From contig CAWELJ010000004.1 of the NCBI GenBank assembly GCA_963809825.1, forward strand, positions 124,001-188,000: a stretch of 64,000 bases of DNA, read 5' to 3'. Made by a program: the position numbers and the translations under genes. The stretch's first letter is position 1. Each line of letters begins with the position of its first letter. Below the pieces are notes generated by a model that ran no database searches, had not been told where the DNA came from, and saw only the letters and a program-made list of their open reading frames with translations. The DNA is from Bog-473 sp963809825 (lineage in GTDB: Bacteria; Actinomycetota; Acidimicrobiia; Acidimicrobiales; RAAP-2). This document shows, in pieces, positions 26,392 through 34,439 of the stretch.

Positions 26392-27385
26392 GGGCACCCC
26401 GCCGCCACCGGGAGGACCGGTGCGACCGGTGCGACCGGACGAGCAGCGGGTCAAGCCGACCGGGCCGCGACCCGAGTGGACCCGCGAGTCCTCGGTCCTC
26501 CGCCTGCCCGGTGTCGCCCGCATGGAGGATCTCTCGCCCGAGTGGGCCTGGGGCGGCGCCACCGGGAAGGGCGCGCGGGTCGCCATCGTCGACAGCGGGA
26601 TCGAGGCGGACCATCCCGACCTGGGCGACTGCGTCGACCGCGACGCCGGCGTCGCCGTGACGCTCGACGAGGAAGGCGGGGCGGTCCTGACCCCGGGACC
26701 ACACGAAGACGCGTTCGGGCACGGCACGGCCTGCGCGGGCATCATCCACCGCCTCGCCCCCGAGGCTCGCCTCACCAGCGTGCGCGTGCTGGGCGCCGGC
26801 CTGGCCGGCAAGGCGGCCGCCTTCCTGGCCGGTCTCGGCTGGGCGATCGAGCAGGGCTTCGACGTGATCAACCTCTCCCTCGGCACCACCCGGCGCGACT
26901 GGGCGCTCCCTTTCTACGAGGTGTGCGACCGCGCCTACTTCGGGGGCACCCTGTTGGTCACCGCGGCCAACAACATGGCCCGGCCCAGCTACCCCTCGCT
27001 CTACGCGTCGGTGACCAGCGTCGCGTGCAACCTTGCCACCGATCCCTTCCGCTTCCACTACAACCCCGACCCCCCGACCGAGTTCCTGGCGCCGGGAATC
27101 GATGTCGAGCTCAGCTGGCGCGGCGGCGGCAGGATCACCGGGACCGGGAACTCGTATGCGGCGCCGCACATCTCGGGCATCGCGGCACTCATCAAGTCGA
27201 AGCACCCTGAGCTACGACCCTTCCAACTGAAGACGGTTCTCTGGGGCACGGCGGCCAACGTCCAGGAGGCGCCGACACCGGCGGGCCGCCTGACGCGGAC
27301 CATTGCCGCCAGCCGGCTGACGTCGGCCGGCGGTCGGGCGACTTCGGCGCTGCGCAAGATCGGTCCGGAGACCTCACGCCTGTAA
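26384..27385 (+). CDS. S8-family subtilisin-like serine protease without signal peptide
   Basis: A 333-residue subtilase with an intact catalytic triad: Asp70 (VAIVDSGIE), His113 (GHGTACAGI) and Ser257 (GTGNSYAAPHISG), with the oxyanion Asn in TAANN (196-197). The N-terminal 50 residues are Pro/Arg-rich and carry no hydrophobic signal, so it probably acts in the cytosol or on the inner face of the membrane. That suits maturation of a peptide before or during export rather than nutrient digestion. It is encoded between the GAF gene (8-base overlap) and the Gly-rich small protein (71-base gap), with the exporter upstream. The Gly-rich small protein is a candidate substrate by context only. Confidence 0.88.
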   Translation: MTEGTPPPPGGPVRPVRPDEQRVKPTGPRPEWTRESSVLRLPGVARMEDLSPEWAWGGATGKGARVAIVDSGIEADHPDLGDCVDRDAGVAVTLDEEGGAVLTPGPHEDAFGHGTACAGIIHRLAPEARLTSVRVLGAGLAGKAAAFLAGLGWAIEQGFDVINLSLGTTRRDWALPFYEVCDRAYFGGTLLVTAANNMARPSYPSLYASVTSVACNLATDPFRFHYNPDPPTEFLAPGIDVELSWRGGGRITGTGNSYAAPHISGIAALIKSKHPELRPFQLKTVLWGTAANVQEAPTPAGRLTRTIAASRLTSAGGRATSALRKIGPETSRL

Positions 27386-27456
27386 CCGGCGCCACGGGTG
27401 GCCGTCACTACTTCGCAGCCCGCCACAGGGTTGGCGGACAGAGATAGGAGACGATC

Positions 27457-27801
27457 ATGACCGACTCGGTCGAGACCACACCGCGTACGGCGGCCGATTA
27501 CGCGTCACTGGCCACCAAGTTGGCGCAGTTCAGTCAGGACCTCCCCCCAGGGGAGGCATCGGCGCTCATCCTGCTGATTGAGCACGCCAAGGAACACGCC
27601 TCCGAGGTCACGGGCTTCCAGTTCTCCGACCCCGAAGAGGGCGAAGTAGGCGGGTTCTCCTTCTCCTTTGGCGCCGTGCAGGGGGCTTCGGCGCCGCAGG
27701 TCAACATGAGCTTTGGCGGCATAGGCCAATTCGGCGGCATCGGCGGCACTTACATGCCGCAGTCGTTCGGCGGCGGGGGCATGTACGAATCCGCGGGGTG
27801 A
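27457..27801 (+). CDS. Small protein with leader-like N-terminal half and Gly-rich C-terminal half (114 aa)
   Basis: A 114-residue protein with a strong ribosome site (AGGAG, seven bases before the ATG). Residues 13-56 form the module shared with 17022 and 17471: ASLATKLAQFSQDLPPGEAS, then EVTGF. The second half is Gly/Phe/Ser-rich (FGGIGQFGGIGGTYMP, FGGGGMYESAG), lacks Cys, and looks like a low-complexity or core-peptide region. Codon use is less GC-biased than in its neighbours. It is followed by a strong hairpin (27812-27848), as expected for an abundantly expressed short transcript. A precursor peptide, or a secreted structural peptide processed by the upstream protease and exporter, is the working idea; not proven. 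Confidence 0.7.
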   Translation: MTDSVETTPRTAADYASLATKLAQFSQDLPPGEASALILLIEHAKEHASEVTGFQFSDPEEGEVGGFSFSFGAVQGASAPQVNMSFGGIGQFGGIGGTYMPQSFGGGGMYESAG

Positions 27802-27811
27802 GCCAAACAAA

Positions 27812-27848
27812 CACCGTCACCGCCGGACCTGGGTCCGGGGTGACGGTG
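27812..27848 (+). terminator. Strong hairpin after the Gly-rich small gene (terminator or attenuator)
   Basis: A two-part stem: CACCGTCACC (27812-27821) pairs with GGTGACGGTG (27839-27848), and after one bulged G CCGGACC (27823-27829) pairs with GGTCCGG (27832-27838) around a 2-base loop. In total 17 pairs, all perfect. There is no U-tract, which is usual for high-GC actinobacterial terminators. Its position 10 bases after the stop at 27801 suggests that it ends or attenuates the transcript before the gene at 27915. Confidence 0.65.
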
Positions 27849-27914
27849 ACCTGGGTCCCGGGGCAATATCGACCCGGAGTCGGCCGGCGGCCGCGCCGAG
27901 AAGGGCGGCGCCCC

Positions 27915-28649
27915 ATGCTCCCGCAGCACGCGCGCATGTGTGCGCCACTCGAGGCAGGGAGCTCACTCGGATTCCTCGTCTACCCCGCCCTGGCCGATCA
28001 CGAGTCGTTCCAGATCCGGCGCCGGTCACCCGGCGACATCGACTTCGCCTTCTTCGGCGGGAACCCCGCGGCGCCCACCCACCTCTTCACGCTGCACTAC
28101 ACCCTGCCGGCGGGCGGCACGGGCGTGTGGTCCGAGGACCTCGCCTATCGCGCGCCCGACTGCGCGCTGTCCGAGATCCATCTGATCCGCGACGCACTGC
28201 TCCGCATGGGGAGCCTCTGGGTGCCGCCCGGAGCCGTGGCACTGCGCGGCGCCGTCGACTTCCGTACGCCTGCCGGCTGGGACACGGTCTTCACGGGCGT
28301 CCTGAACCGGGTGGAGCCGCCACCACTGAGCGTCCTGACGGCGCGGGTACAGACCGACTGGTACGCCTTCGATACTGAGTTCCGCTTCGTGCTCCAAGTC
28401 GCTGACGTCCTGAGCGGCTCCGGGCGGATCCCGGTCGGACAGGCATTCGTCGTTCCCCGAACCGTCGTCGCGTTAGAAGAGGCGCGGCAGGCAGAGGTGG
28501 ACGCCTTCCGATCCTCGCAGCGAGAGTTCTCCGCAGCGAAAGGCGGCGTCCGGGCGGACAACGCGCTCGGGCTCCAGTACGACACGCTCTACCGCGAGGC
28601 CAGTCGGGCCGACACCCGACCGGCTCCGGAGCATCGTCCCTCGAACTGA
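27915..28649 (+). CDS. Conserved hypothetical protein downstream of the hairpin
   Basis: About 244 residues from the ATG at 27915, which has GAAGGG upstream. The frame is open back to a GTG at 27798 overlapping the previous stop, but that would place the strong hairpin inside the coding region, so I prefer the later start (ATG 27936 is also possible). The protein has EAGSSLGFLVYPALADHESF near its N terminus, an aromatic beta-rich middle (FAFFGGN, LFTLHYTLPAGG, VWSEDLAYRAPD) and a helical C terminus. No signal peptide or membrane segment is seen. The family is not recognised. Its position next to the small Gly-rich gene suggests it could modify or bind that product, but that is inference. Confidence 0.6.
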   Translation: MLPQHARMCAPLEAGSSLGFLVYPALADHESFQIRRRSPGDIDFAFFGGNPAAPTHLFTLHYTLPAGGTGVWSEDLAYRAPDCALSEIHLIRDALLRMGSLWVPPGAVALRGAVDFRTPAGWDTVFTGVLNRVEPPPLSVLTARVQTDWYAFDTEFRFVLQVADVLSGSGRIPVGQAFVVPRTVVALEEARQAEVDAFRSSQREFSAAKGGVRADNALGLQYDTLYREASRADTRPAPEHRPSN

Positions 28650-28748
28650 ACCTGCGCATCGCGTCACGGCGAGACGGGGGCTAGCACCAGTACGCGACGC
28701 CCGGTAGCGGCATTCCATCGGGCCTTGCCAGCCCGCATGCTGGCTCCC

Positions 28749-29693
28749 ATGATCGTCACCGAAGCCCTGACGAAGCGCTATGGCAAGACCCTCGCCGTCG
28801 ACAGCCTCAGCTTCACCGTCGCTCCCGGCCTCGTGACCGGCTTCCTCGGCCCCAACGGCTCCGGCAAGTCCACCACCATGCGCATGATCCTCGGCCTCGA
28901 CGTACCGGACGCGGGATCGTCCACCGTGCACGGCGTCCCCTACGGGCACCTCCGCTGGCCGCTGCGCGAGGTCGGTGCACTGCTCGACGCCAAGGCCTTC
29001 CACCCCGGCCGGAGTGCACGCAACCACCTGCGTTGCCTGGCCAAGACCAACGACATCCCCGCCGCACGCGTCGACGAAGTGCTCGATGTCGTCGGGCTGA
29101 CCAGCGTGGCCGACCGGCGGGCCGGGAAGTACTCGCTCGGCATGGGACAGCGTCTCGGCATCGCCGGCGCGCTGCTGGGCGACCCCGGGATCCTGCTCTT
29201 CGACGAGCCGGTCAACGGCCTCGATCCCGAGGGCATCCGCTGGGTCCGCCACCTGCTGCGCGGGTTGGCCGCCGAGGGACGCACCGTGCTGGTGTCGAGC
29301 CACCTGATCAACGAGATGGCGCTGACGGCCGATCACCTCGTCGTCATCGGCCGCGGCACGCTGATCGCCGATACGAGCGTCGAGGCCTTCACGGCGCGCG
29401 GCCGCGGCGACTCGGTGCGCATCGTCACGCCAACCCCTCAGCGCTTCGTCACCGCGCTCGCTCGTGTCGGCGCGCGGCCCAGCGTCGACGACGATGGGTC
29501 CATCGTGGTCACCGGCATGCTCGCCGCCGAGGTCGGGGAGCTGGCCGCCCGTGACGCGTTGACCGTGCACGAGCTCACGCCGCAGCGGGCCTCCCTCGAG
29601 GACGCCTTCATGGAGCTCACGAGCGACACGGTCGAATTCCGATCCTCCGATGCGAGTGCCGTCTCGGTTCCGGCCACCGCCACCTCCCGCTGA
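28749..29693 (+). CDS. ABC-2 type exporter ATP-binding protein
   Basis: A 314-residue ATPase of the drug/antibiotic-export (CcmA-like) group. Walker A is GPNGSGKST, the signature region is YSLGMGQRLGIAGALLG (variant SLGMGQ, usual for this group), Walker B is ILLFDEPVNGLDPEG and the H-loop is VSSHL. The C-terminal 90 residues are the accessory domain with LTVHELTPQRASLEDAFMEL, typical of the family. ATG 28749 gives the standard N terminus (MIVTEALTKRYG); ATG 28737 or 28725 are in frame. It forms an exporter with the next gene, controlled by the two-component pair that follows. Confidence 0.88.
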   Translation: MIVTEALTKRYGKTLAVDSLSFTVAPGLVTGFLGPNGSGKSTTMRMILGLDVPDAGSSTVHGVPYGHLRWPLREVGALLDAKAFHPGRSARNHLRCLAKTNDIPAARVDEVLDVVGLTSVADRRAGKYSLGMGQRLGIAGALLGDPGILLFDEPVNGLDPEGIRWVRHLLRGLAAEGRTVLVSSHLINEMALTADHLVVIGRGTLIADTSVEAFTARGRGDSVRIVTPTPQRFVTALARVGARPSVDDDGSIVVTGMLAAEVGELAARDALTVHELTPQRASLEDAFMELTSDTVEFRSSDASAVSVPATATSR

Positions 29694-29704
29694 AAGGACG
29701 CACG

Positions 29705-30499
29705 ATGACCCTCACTGCGACGCTCGACGTACCCGGACGGCGCGCCGGCCTCCGGCAGGCGGTCAAGGCCGAATGGGCCAAGCTGCTCACCCTGCGCTCC
29801 ACGAAGTGGGCCCTCCTGATCACCGTGGTCGGAGCCATCGCGGTCACCTTCCTCGCCACCCATGGTGCGCGCCACCAGCCGGGTGAGACCGTCGCCCAGG
29901 GCTTCGATCCCACCAACACCGCGCTCGCCGGGCTCGCCCTGGCCTCTCTCGTCGTCGGCATCCTCGGCGTCCTCTCCATGACGGGTGAGTACGGCAGCGG
30001 CACCATCCGCTCCTCCCTGGCGGCCACGCCCCGCCGAGGCGTCTTCTTCGGTGCCAAGGCCATCGTGATGGGTGTCTTCGCCCTGGCGGTGGGCCTGGCC
30101 GTGAGCTTCATGTCCTTCTTCGAAGGTCAGGCCGTCCTCTCGGGTGCGGCGCCCACCGCCACGCTCGGGGATCCCAATGTGCTCGGAGCGCTCCTCGGAT
30201 CCGCCGGCTTCCTCGCCCTCGGCGCCTTGTTCGGGCTGGGGATCGGCGCGATCATCCGCCACAGTGCGGGCGCCATCGCAACCTTCGTGGGATGCACCCT
30301 GCTCCTCCCTGTCCTGCTGCACAACGTGCCGGGGAACCCGAGCCGGTTCATGCCCGTGATGCTGCTCGGGAACTCCGTCGCTGCCGTGGTACCCGTCTAC
30401 AACGCCTTGTCCGGCCGGAGCGGCGTCCTCCTGATGGGCCTCTACTCCGCCGTGGCGCTGGCACTCGGCGCGGCCGCGGTGGCCAGACGGGACGCCTGA
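29705..30499 (+). CDS. ABC-2 family transporter permease
   Basis: A 264-residue membrane subunit with six hydrophobic segments: about 38-56, 77-97, 125-146, 164-187, 194-213 and 240-258. The cytosolic N terminus ends in VKAEWAKLLTLRSTKWALL, a typical entry into the first helix of ABC-2 permeases, and MTGEYGSGTIRSSLAATP is the conserved loop after the second helix. It has a good ribosome site (AAAGGA). It pairs with the ATPase at 28749. The stop shares a base with the ATG of the kinase, so all four genes form one operon. Confidence 0.85.
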   Translation: MTLTATLDVPGRRAGLRQAVKAEWAKLLTLRSTKWALLITVVGAIAVTFLATHGARHQPGETVAQGFDPTNTALAGLALASLVVGILGVLSMTGEYGSGTIRSSLAATPRRGVFFGAKAIVMGVFALAVGLAVSFMSFFEGQAVLSGAAPTATLGDPNVLGALLGSAGFLALGALFGLGIGAIIRHSAGAIATFVGCTLLLPVLLHNVPGNPSRFMPVMLLGNSVAAVVPVYNALSGRSGVLLMGLYSAVALALGAAAVARRDA

Positions 30500-31890
30500 T
30501 GTCCGAACCGGCCGAGGACACCGGGGTACCGGTGCGCCCGCGAGGGAAAGAGCTGTCACTCGCCATCACCGAGGAGCAGGCGGCACGCTTGAAGGCGACC
30601 GCTCGTCTCATCGTGCGGGAGCCCTTCACGAAACGGCCCTGGTCCGAACTGGGCTTCTTCATCGTCTCGGGGGGCCTCGCCGGCATCGGCCTCGCCTTCG
30701 TGGGCATCACCATGATGGCGGGGGTGGTGCTGGCCATCACGTTCTTCGGGCTCGCCGTCCTCGCGCTGTCCATCCGCAGTGCGCGCGGGTTCGGCGGCTG
30801 GACCCGGGCGTTGGCCCACTCCATGCTTGGCGAGAAGGTCGACGACCCCGAGCCGTTCGCCGGCCGACGCGGGTTCTTGGGGTGGCTGCAGTCGTCCCTG
30901 CGCGACCGGGTCGGATGGCGGGCCGTCGGGTACCTGGCGCTCAAGGTGCCCTGGACCGTGCTCGGCGTCTTCGTCGCCTTCAGCTTGTGGTGGGACGCGT
31001 TCGCCTGCCTGCTCCGGCCCTTCGCCGGTGCGAACGGAGGCGGCCCCCCCGTCTGGGGCCTGGTGCCGAGCCTGTTCTCGGGCAACTTCTTCTTCAACGC
31101 CCAGAGCACCGACCGCGGCTTCGCCGTCTTCCTGCTCGGCTTCGTCTTCCTCTTTGCGGCGCCGTGGGTCATGCGCGGCTTCGTCAACGTGGACCGGCTG
31201 CTGATCCGGTCCCTGCTCGATCCCGACCCGACGGCCGCCCGCGTCCGCTCGCTCGAACAGGCGAGGACCCAGACTGTCGACGCCTCCGCCGCCACCCTGC
31301 GGCGGATCGAGCGCGACCTGCACGACGGCACCCAGGCGCAGCTGGTGGCGCTCGCCATGCGGCTGGGCATGGCCAAGGAGAAGCTCGAGGACACCGACGG
31401 CGTGGACCTCGTCCGTGTCCGCGAGCTCGTCGACGAGGCGCACCGGGGTGCCAAGGAAGCCATCGCCGAGCTGCGCGACATCGCGCGGGGGATCCACCCG
31501 CCGGCGCTCGACATCGGCCTGGAGGGAGCACTGGCGACGCTGGCCGCCCGCAGCGCCGTCCCCACCGAGGTGTCGGTCGACCTGCGCAGCCGGCCGACCC
31601 CTGCCGTCGAGGCCATCGCCTATTTCTGCGTGGCCGAGCTGCTGGCCAACGTGGCCCAGCACGCGCAGGCCTCGAGGGCCTCGATCTCGTGCGCCCAGCA
31701 GGGCACGTGGCTGCGGCTCGTGGTGCGCGACGACGGGCGGGGCGGCGCCCAGCTCACCACCGTCGGCTCCACCTCCAGCGGCCTGGCCGGGCTCACCGAC
31801 CGGGTGCACGCGGTGGACGGTCGTCTGAACCTGGTGAGCCCCCCGGGCGGCCCCACCGTGGTCACCGTCGACCTGCCCCTCTCGCCATGA
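30499..31890 (+). CDS. Two-component sensor histidine kinase (NarL/DesK-type, HisKA_3)
   Basis: A 463-residue kinase. The N-terminal half has about four membrane helices (two around 50-90, one near 152-175, one near 205-225), a putative sensor. The dimerisation domain carries the phospho-acceptor His275 in RRIERDLHDGTQAQL. The ATP-binding domain shows AELLANVAQHA (N box), VRDDGRGG (G1) and SGLAGLTDRV (G2). This is the class that controls LuxR-type regulators. It overlaps the response regulator gene by four bases and follows the exporter, so it probably senses the exported compound or envelope stress. Confidence 0.88.
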   Translation: MSEPAEDTGVPVRPRGKELSLAITEEQAARLKATARLIVREPFTKRPWSELGFFIVSGGLAGIGLAFVGITMMAGVVLAITFFGLAVLALSIRSARGFGGWTRALAHSMLGEKVDDPEPFAGRRGFLGWLQSSLRDRVGWRAVGYLALKVPWTVLGVFVAFSLWWDAFACLLRPFAGANGGGPPVWGLVPSLFSGNFFFNAQSTDRGFAVFLLGFVFLFAAPWVMRGFVNVDRLLIRSLLDPDPTAARVRSLEQARTQTVDASAATLRRIERDLHDGTQAQLVALAMRLGMAKEKLEDTDGVDLVRVRELVDEAHRGAKEAIAELRDIARGIHPPALDIGLEGALATLAARSAVPTEVSVDLRSRPTPAVEAIAYFCVAELLANVAQHAQASRASISCAQQGTWLRLVVRDDGRGGAQLTTVGSTSSGLAGLTDRVHAVDGRLNLVSPPGGPTVVTVDLPLSP

Positions 31891-32546
31891 CACCCGAGGC
31901 GCTGCGCGTCGCCATCGCCGAGGATTCGGCCATCCTGCGCGACGGCCTGGTCCAGTTGCTGGTCGACCGTGGCTTCGCCATCACCGGCGCCGTCGGGGAC
32001 CCCGTCGCGCTGCGCAGCTCCGTCGCCCAGAATCCGCCCGACGTGGCGGTCATCGACATCCGCATGCCACCGACCTTCACGGACGAGGGCCTCCGCCTCG
32101 CCCTCGAGCTGCGCTCGCGGTACGAGGGGCTTGGGATCCTGCTGTTCTCGCAGTACATCGAGACCCGCTACGCGGCGGACCTGCTCGCCGACAACGCCGC
32201 CGGCATCGGTTACCTACTGAAGGACCGCGTGGCCGATGTCAGCGACTTCGTCGAGGCGTTGGAACGGGTGGCGATAGGAGGTACGGCCTTGGACCCCGAG
32301 GTGGTGACGCAGCTCCTCGGGGCGACGCGGCGGACCGACTCGCTGTCGGTGCTCACGGCTCGAGAGCGGGAGGTCCTGGCCCTCATGGCGGAGGGCCGGT
32401 CCAACGCGGCCATCGCCGGCGCGCTGGTCATCAGCGAGGGCGCGGTCGAGAAGCACGTGGCCAACATCTTCGCCAAGCTCGACCTCCCCGTCTCGGAGAA
32501 CAACCACCGGCGGGTGCTGGCGGTCCTGCGCTTCCTCGAGTCCTGA
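31887..32546 (+). CDS. Two-component response regulator, NarL/FixJ family
   Basis: A 219-residue regulator. The receiver domain (1-125) has the acidic pair ED at 11-12, phospho-acceptor Asp57 (VAVIDIRMPP) and the conserved Lys in GYLLKDRV. The C-terminal LuxR-type helix-turn-helix spans about 150-215 (LTAREREVLALMAEGRSNAA, ISEGAVEKHVANIFAKLDL). It is the cognate partner of the kinase at 30499 and presumably regulates the ABC-2 operon. It ends one base before the convergent COQ4-like gene. Confidence 0.9.
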   Translation: MTPEALRVAIAEDSAILRDGLVQLLVDRGFAITGAVGDPVALRSSVAQNPPDVAVIDIRMPPTFTDEGLRLALELRSRYEGLGILLFSQYIETRYAADLLADNAAGIGYLLKDRVADVSDFVEALERVAIGGTALDPEVVTQLLGATRRTDSLSVLTAREREVLALMAEGRSNAAIAGALVISEGAVEKHVANIFAKLDLPVSENNHRRVLAVLRFLES

Positions 32547-32547
32547 A

Positions 32548-33708
32548 TCACACTGCGGCGCCGTGGGCGTCGTAGGGCAGCCCCCGTGACGCGGCCAGTT
32601 CCCGCCCGGCGTTCATCTGGAAGGGGCTGATCCCCCCGGGCTCCCAGGGCCCGACCGCACCCGCGGCGATGGCCCCCGCCGACTTGGGCACGAGGTGGAA
32701 GCGATCCCGCAGGTCCTCGCAGGTCCGGTGGGCGACGGCGAACCAGTCCATCCGGAGGAAGTCGATGCTGTCCGCGCCGGTCTCTCCGTCGTGGCACCGG
32801 GCGCCCCGCGCCAGGGCGTCGGAGAGGCGGATCGCCATGTTCGGGCTCGACGAGAAGTGGCCGGGCGACGACTCGAACAGGCCGGCCCCCGACGCGAGGT
32901 AGCCGGTCTCGAACAGCGAGATCACCATGGCCAGGAGCGAGAAGGCGTGCATGTCGTCGTTGGCCCGGGAGATGAGCCCGAAGACCTCCACCTCCGACTC
33001 GACGGTGGTGCCGTAGTCCCCCAGCACGTGCACCCAGTCGTGCTGGGCCAGGAGGGGCGGGGCCGAGCCCGGAGTGCCCGGGAAGGTGAAACCACGGGCC
33101 TGGTACATCTCCCACACCTTGCGGCCGATCGACTCGGGGGGCAGCGTCTCGAGCGCGGCCCAGCGCGCCGCCAGCTCCGGGTCGTGCGGATCGGCCTCCC
33201 ACGCGTCGTGCAGGACGCGCGTCGAGTGCAGCGTGGCGAGCGAGTCCTCCTCGTGTTCGTGCCACGTGCCCTCGTACCCGTTGCGCTGGAAGTCGAAGGC
33301 CGCCAGGTCCAGCGAGCCGGCCGCGAACTCCCGGGCGACGTCGACCATGCCGTCCTCGACGCCGAGCTCCACAGCGAAGGCGGCCACGGTGTCGGCCACG
33401 TCGTCGGTCAGGGGATGCCGGAGCAGAGCACCGAGGAGCATCACCTGCACCATGCGGGCACGGAAGGAGCGTTCGCGCCGGGCCATCGCTGCCGCGAACT
33501 CGCCGGCGCTGATGGACGGCCTGTTCTCCAACGTCACCTCGAAACCGGTCATGGCCGGGAACAGTGCCTCCAGCAGGGCGCGCTGCACGGGGAGCAGCCC
33601 GTCACGGCCGCCGGCGGCCGAGGCGATGCCGTCCGCCATGACCTGGGTCTCGGCGGCATCGGGCGGTTGCAGGTTCACGTTCTCGGCGGTTGGTTCCGGG
33701 ACCGGCAC
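32548..33708 (-). CDS. COQ4-like protein with HDxxH-x11-E metal motif
   Basis: A 386-residue protein. The key feature is QHDWVHVLGDYGTTVESE: His223, Asp224, His227 and Glu239 match the HDxxHx11E zinc-ligand signature of COQ4, a protein of quinone biosynthesis. The N-terminal 150 residues are all-helical (RARMVQVMLLGALLRHPL, TVAAFAVELGVEDGM) and recall TerB-like domains. A further region, FLRMDWFAVAHRTCEDLRDR, follows the motif. GTG 33708 begins 5 bases after the stop of the gene at 33714, so the two are co-translated. Whether it acts on a quinone is unknown; actinobacteria normally make menaquinone, which does not need COQ4. Confidence 0.7.
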   Translation of the reverse strand: MPVPEPTAENVNLQPPDAAETQVMADGIASAAGGRDGLLPVQRALLEALFPAMTGFEVTLENRPSISAGEFAAAMARRERSFRARMVQVMLLGALLRHPLTDDVADTVAAFAVELGVEDGMVDVAREFAAGSLDLAAFDFQRNGYEGTWHEHEEDSLATLHSTRVLHDAWEADPHDPELAARWAALETLPPESIGRKVWEMYQARGFTFPGTPGSAPPLLAQHDWVHVLGDYGTTVESEVEVFGLISRANDDMHAFSLLAMVISLFETGYLASGAGLFESSPGHFSSSPNMAIRLSDALARGARCHDGETGADSIDFLRMDWFAVAHRTCEDLRDRFHLVPKSAGAIAAGAVGPWEPGGISPFQMNAGRELAASRGLPYDAHGAAV

Positions 33709-33713
33709 GACCG

Positions 33714-34394
33714 CTATCCCTGCCCGAGGAGTTCGAGGCCGCGGTGGACGAAGGCGGCGCAGTCGGCGAAATCGCCGGCCCGCGAGCGGGGCAGGGTGGC
33801 GCCGAAAGGGGCGTTCCAGAACGCGGCATCGCCCGGCCGCTCGGGGCCCCACGGCCCGACGTACGCGTAGGGCTCGTCGCAGAACGAGTCGCCGGGCGAG
33901 AAGCCCAGGTTCACGCCGGCGTCCGCCCCGAGGTCGAGGGTGCAGCCGGTGTCGAAGTGCTCCGGCCACAGCTGCACCGTGGACCGGCCCGCCGGTGAGT
34001 CCGCGGTGACGGCGTCGAGCACCCGCCACCCGAGGTCGAACCAGGCGAACAGCGCGTCGAGCTCGGCGGTCGACAGCTGCAGCGGCTCGTCGGTCGGTCC
34101 CACCACCGGTGTGTCGGGTCCGGCCGAGAAGGCGTCGTCGAGATCGGCGCCGCCGAATGCGGCGAGCTCGGCCAGGGTGGCGCCGGCCAACGGCATCGCC
34201 CGGCTCTGCACCCCCACCTCGCGGACAAGGACCGACCCGGCGATCCGCAGCACCTCGGGCTCGGGACCGAAGGCAGGGGTGGCCACACCCCGCGGGCTCG
34301 CCCGCAGGCCGAAGTGGCCGCTGACGGCGCAGCGCCGCCGCCCCAGCACGTGCGCCGCAATCCGGTGCAGGTCGTCGCGGGTCGTCGAACCCAT
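33714..34394 (-). CDS. Conserved hypothetical protein, operon partner of the COQ4-like gene
   Basis: A 226-residue soluble protein starting at ATG 34394 (MGSTTRDDLHRIAAHVLG). It has no signal peptide. Recognisable stretches are FGLRASPRGVATPAFGPE, STVQLWPEHFDTGCTLDLG and EPYAYVGPWG, and its C-terminal part is rich in Trp, Phe and Gly (DAAFWNAPFGATLP). Such wording is seen in actinobacterial hypothetical proteins, but no catalytic function is known to me. It immediately precedes the COQ4-like gene (5 bases), so a shared role is likely. Confidence 0.6.
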   Translation of the reverse strand: MGSTTRDDLHRIAAHVLGRRRCAVSGHFGLRASPRGVATPAFGPEPEVLRIAGSVLVREVGVQSRAMPLAGATLAELAAFGGADLDDAFSAGPDTPVVGPTDEPLQLSTAELDALFAWFDLGWRVLDAVTADSPAGRSTVQLWPEHFDTGCTLDLGADAGVNLGFSPGDSFCDEPYAYVGPWGPERPGDAAFWNAPFGATLPRSRAGDFADCAAFVHRGLELLGQG

Positions 34395-34439
34395 GTCAGA
34401 CCGGAAGCGTAACGGCGGGGCCATGCCGGCGGTGCGGTC

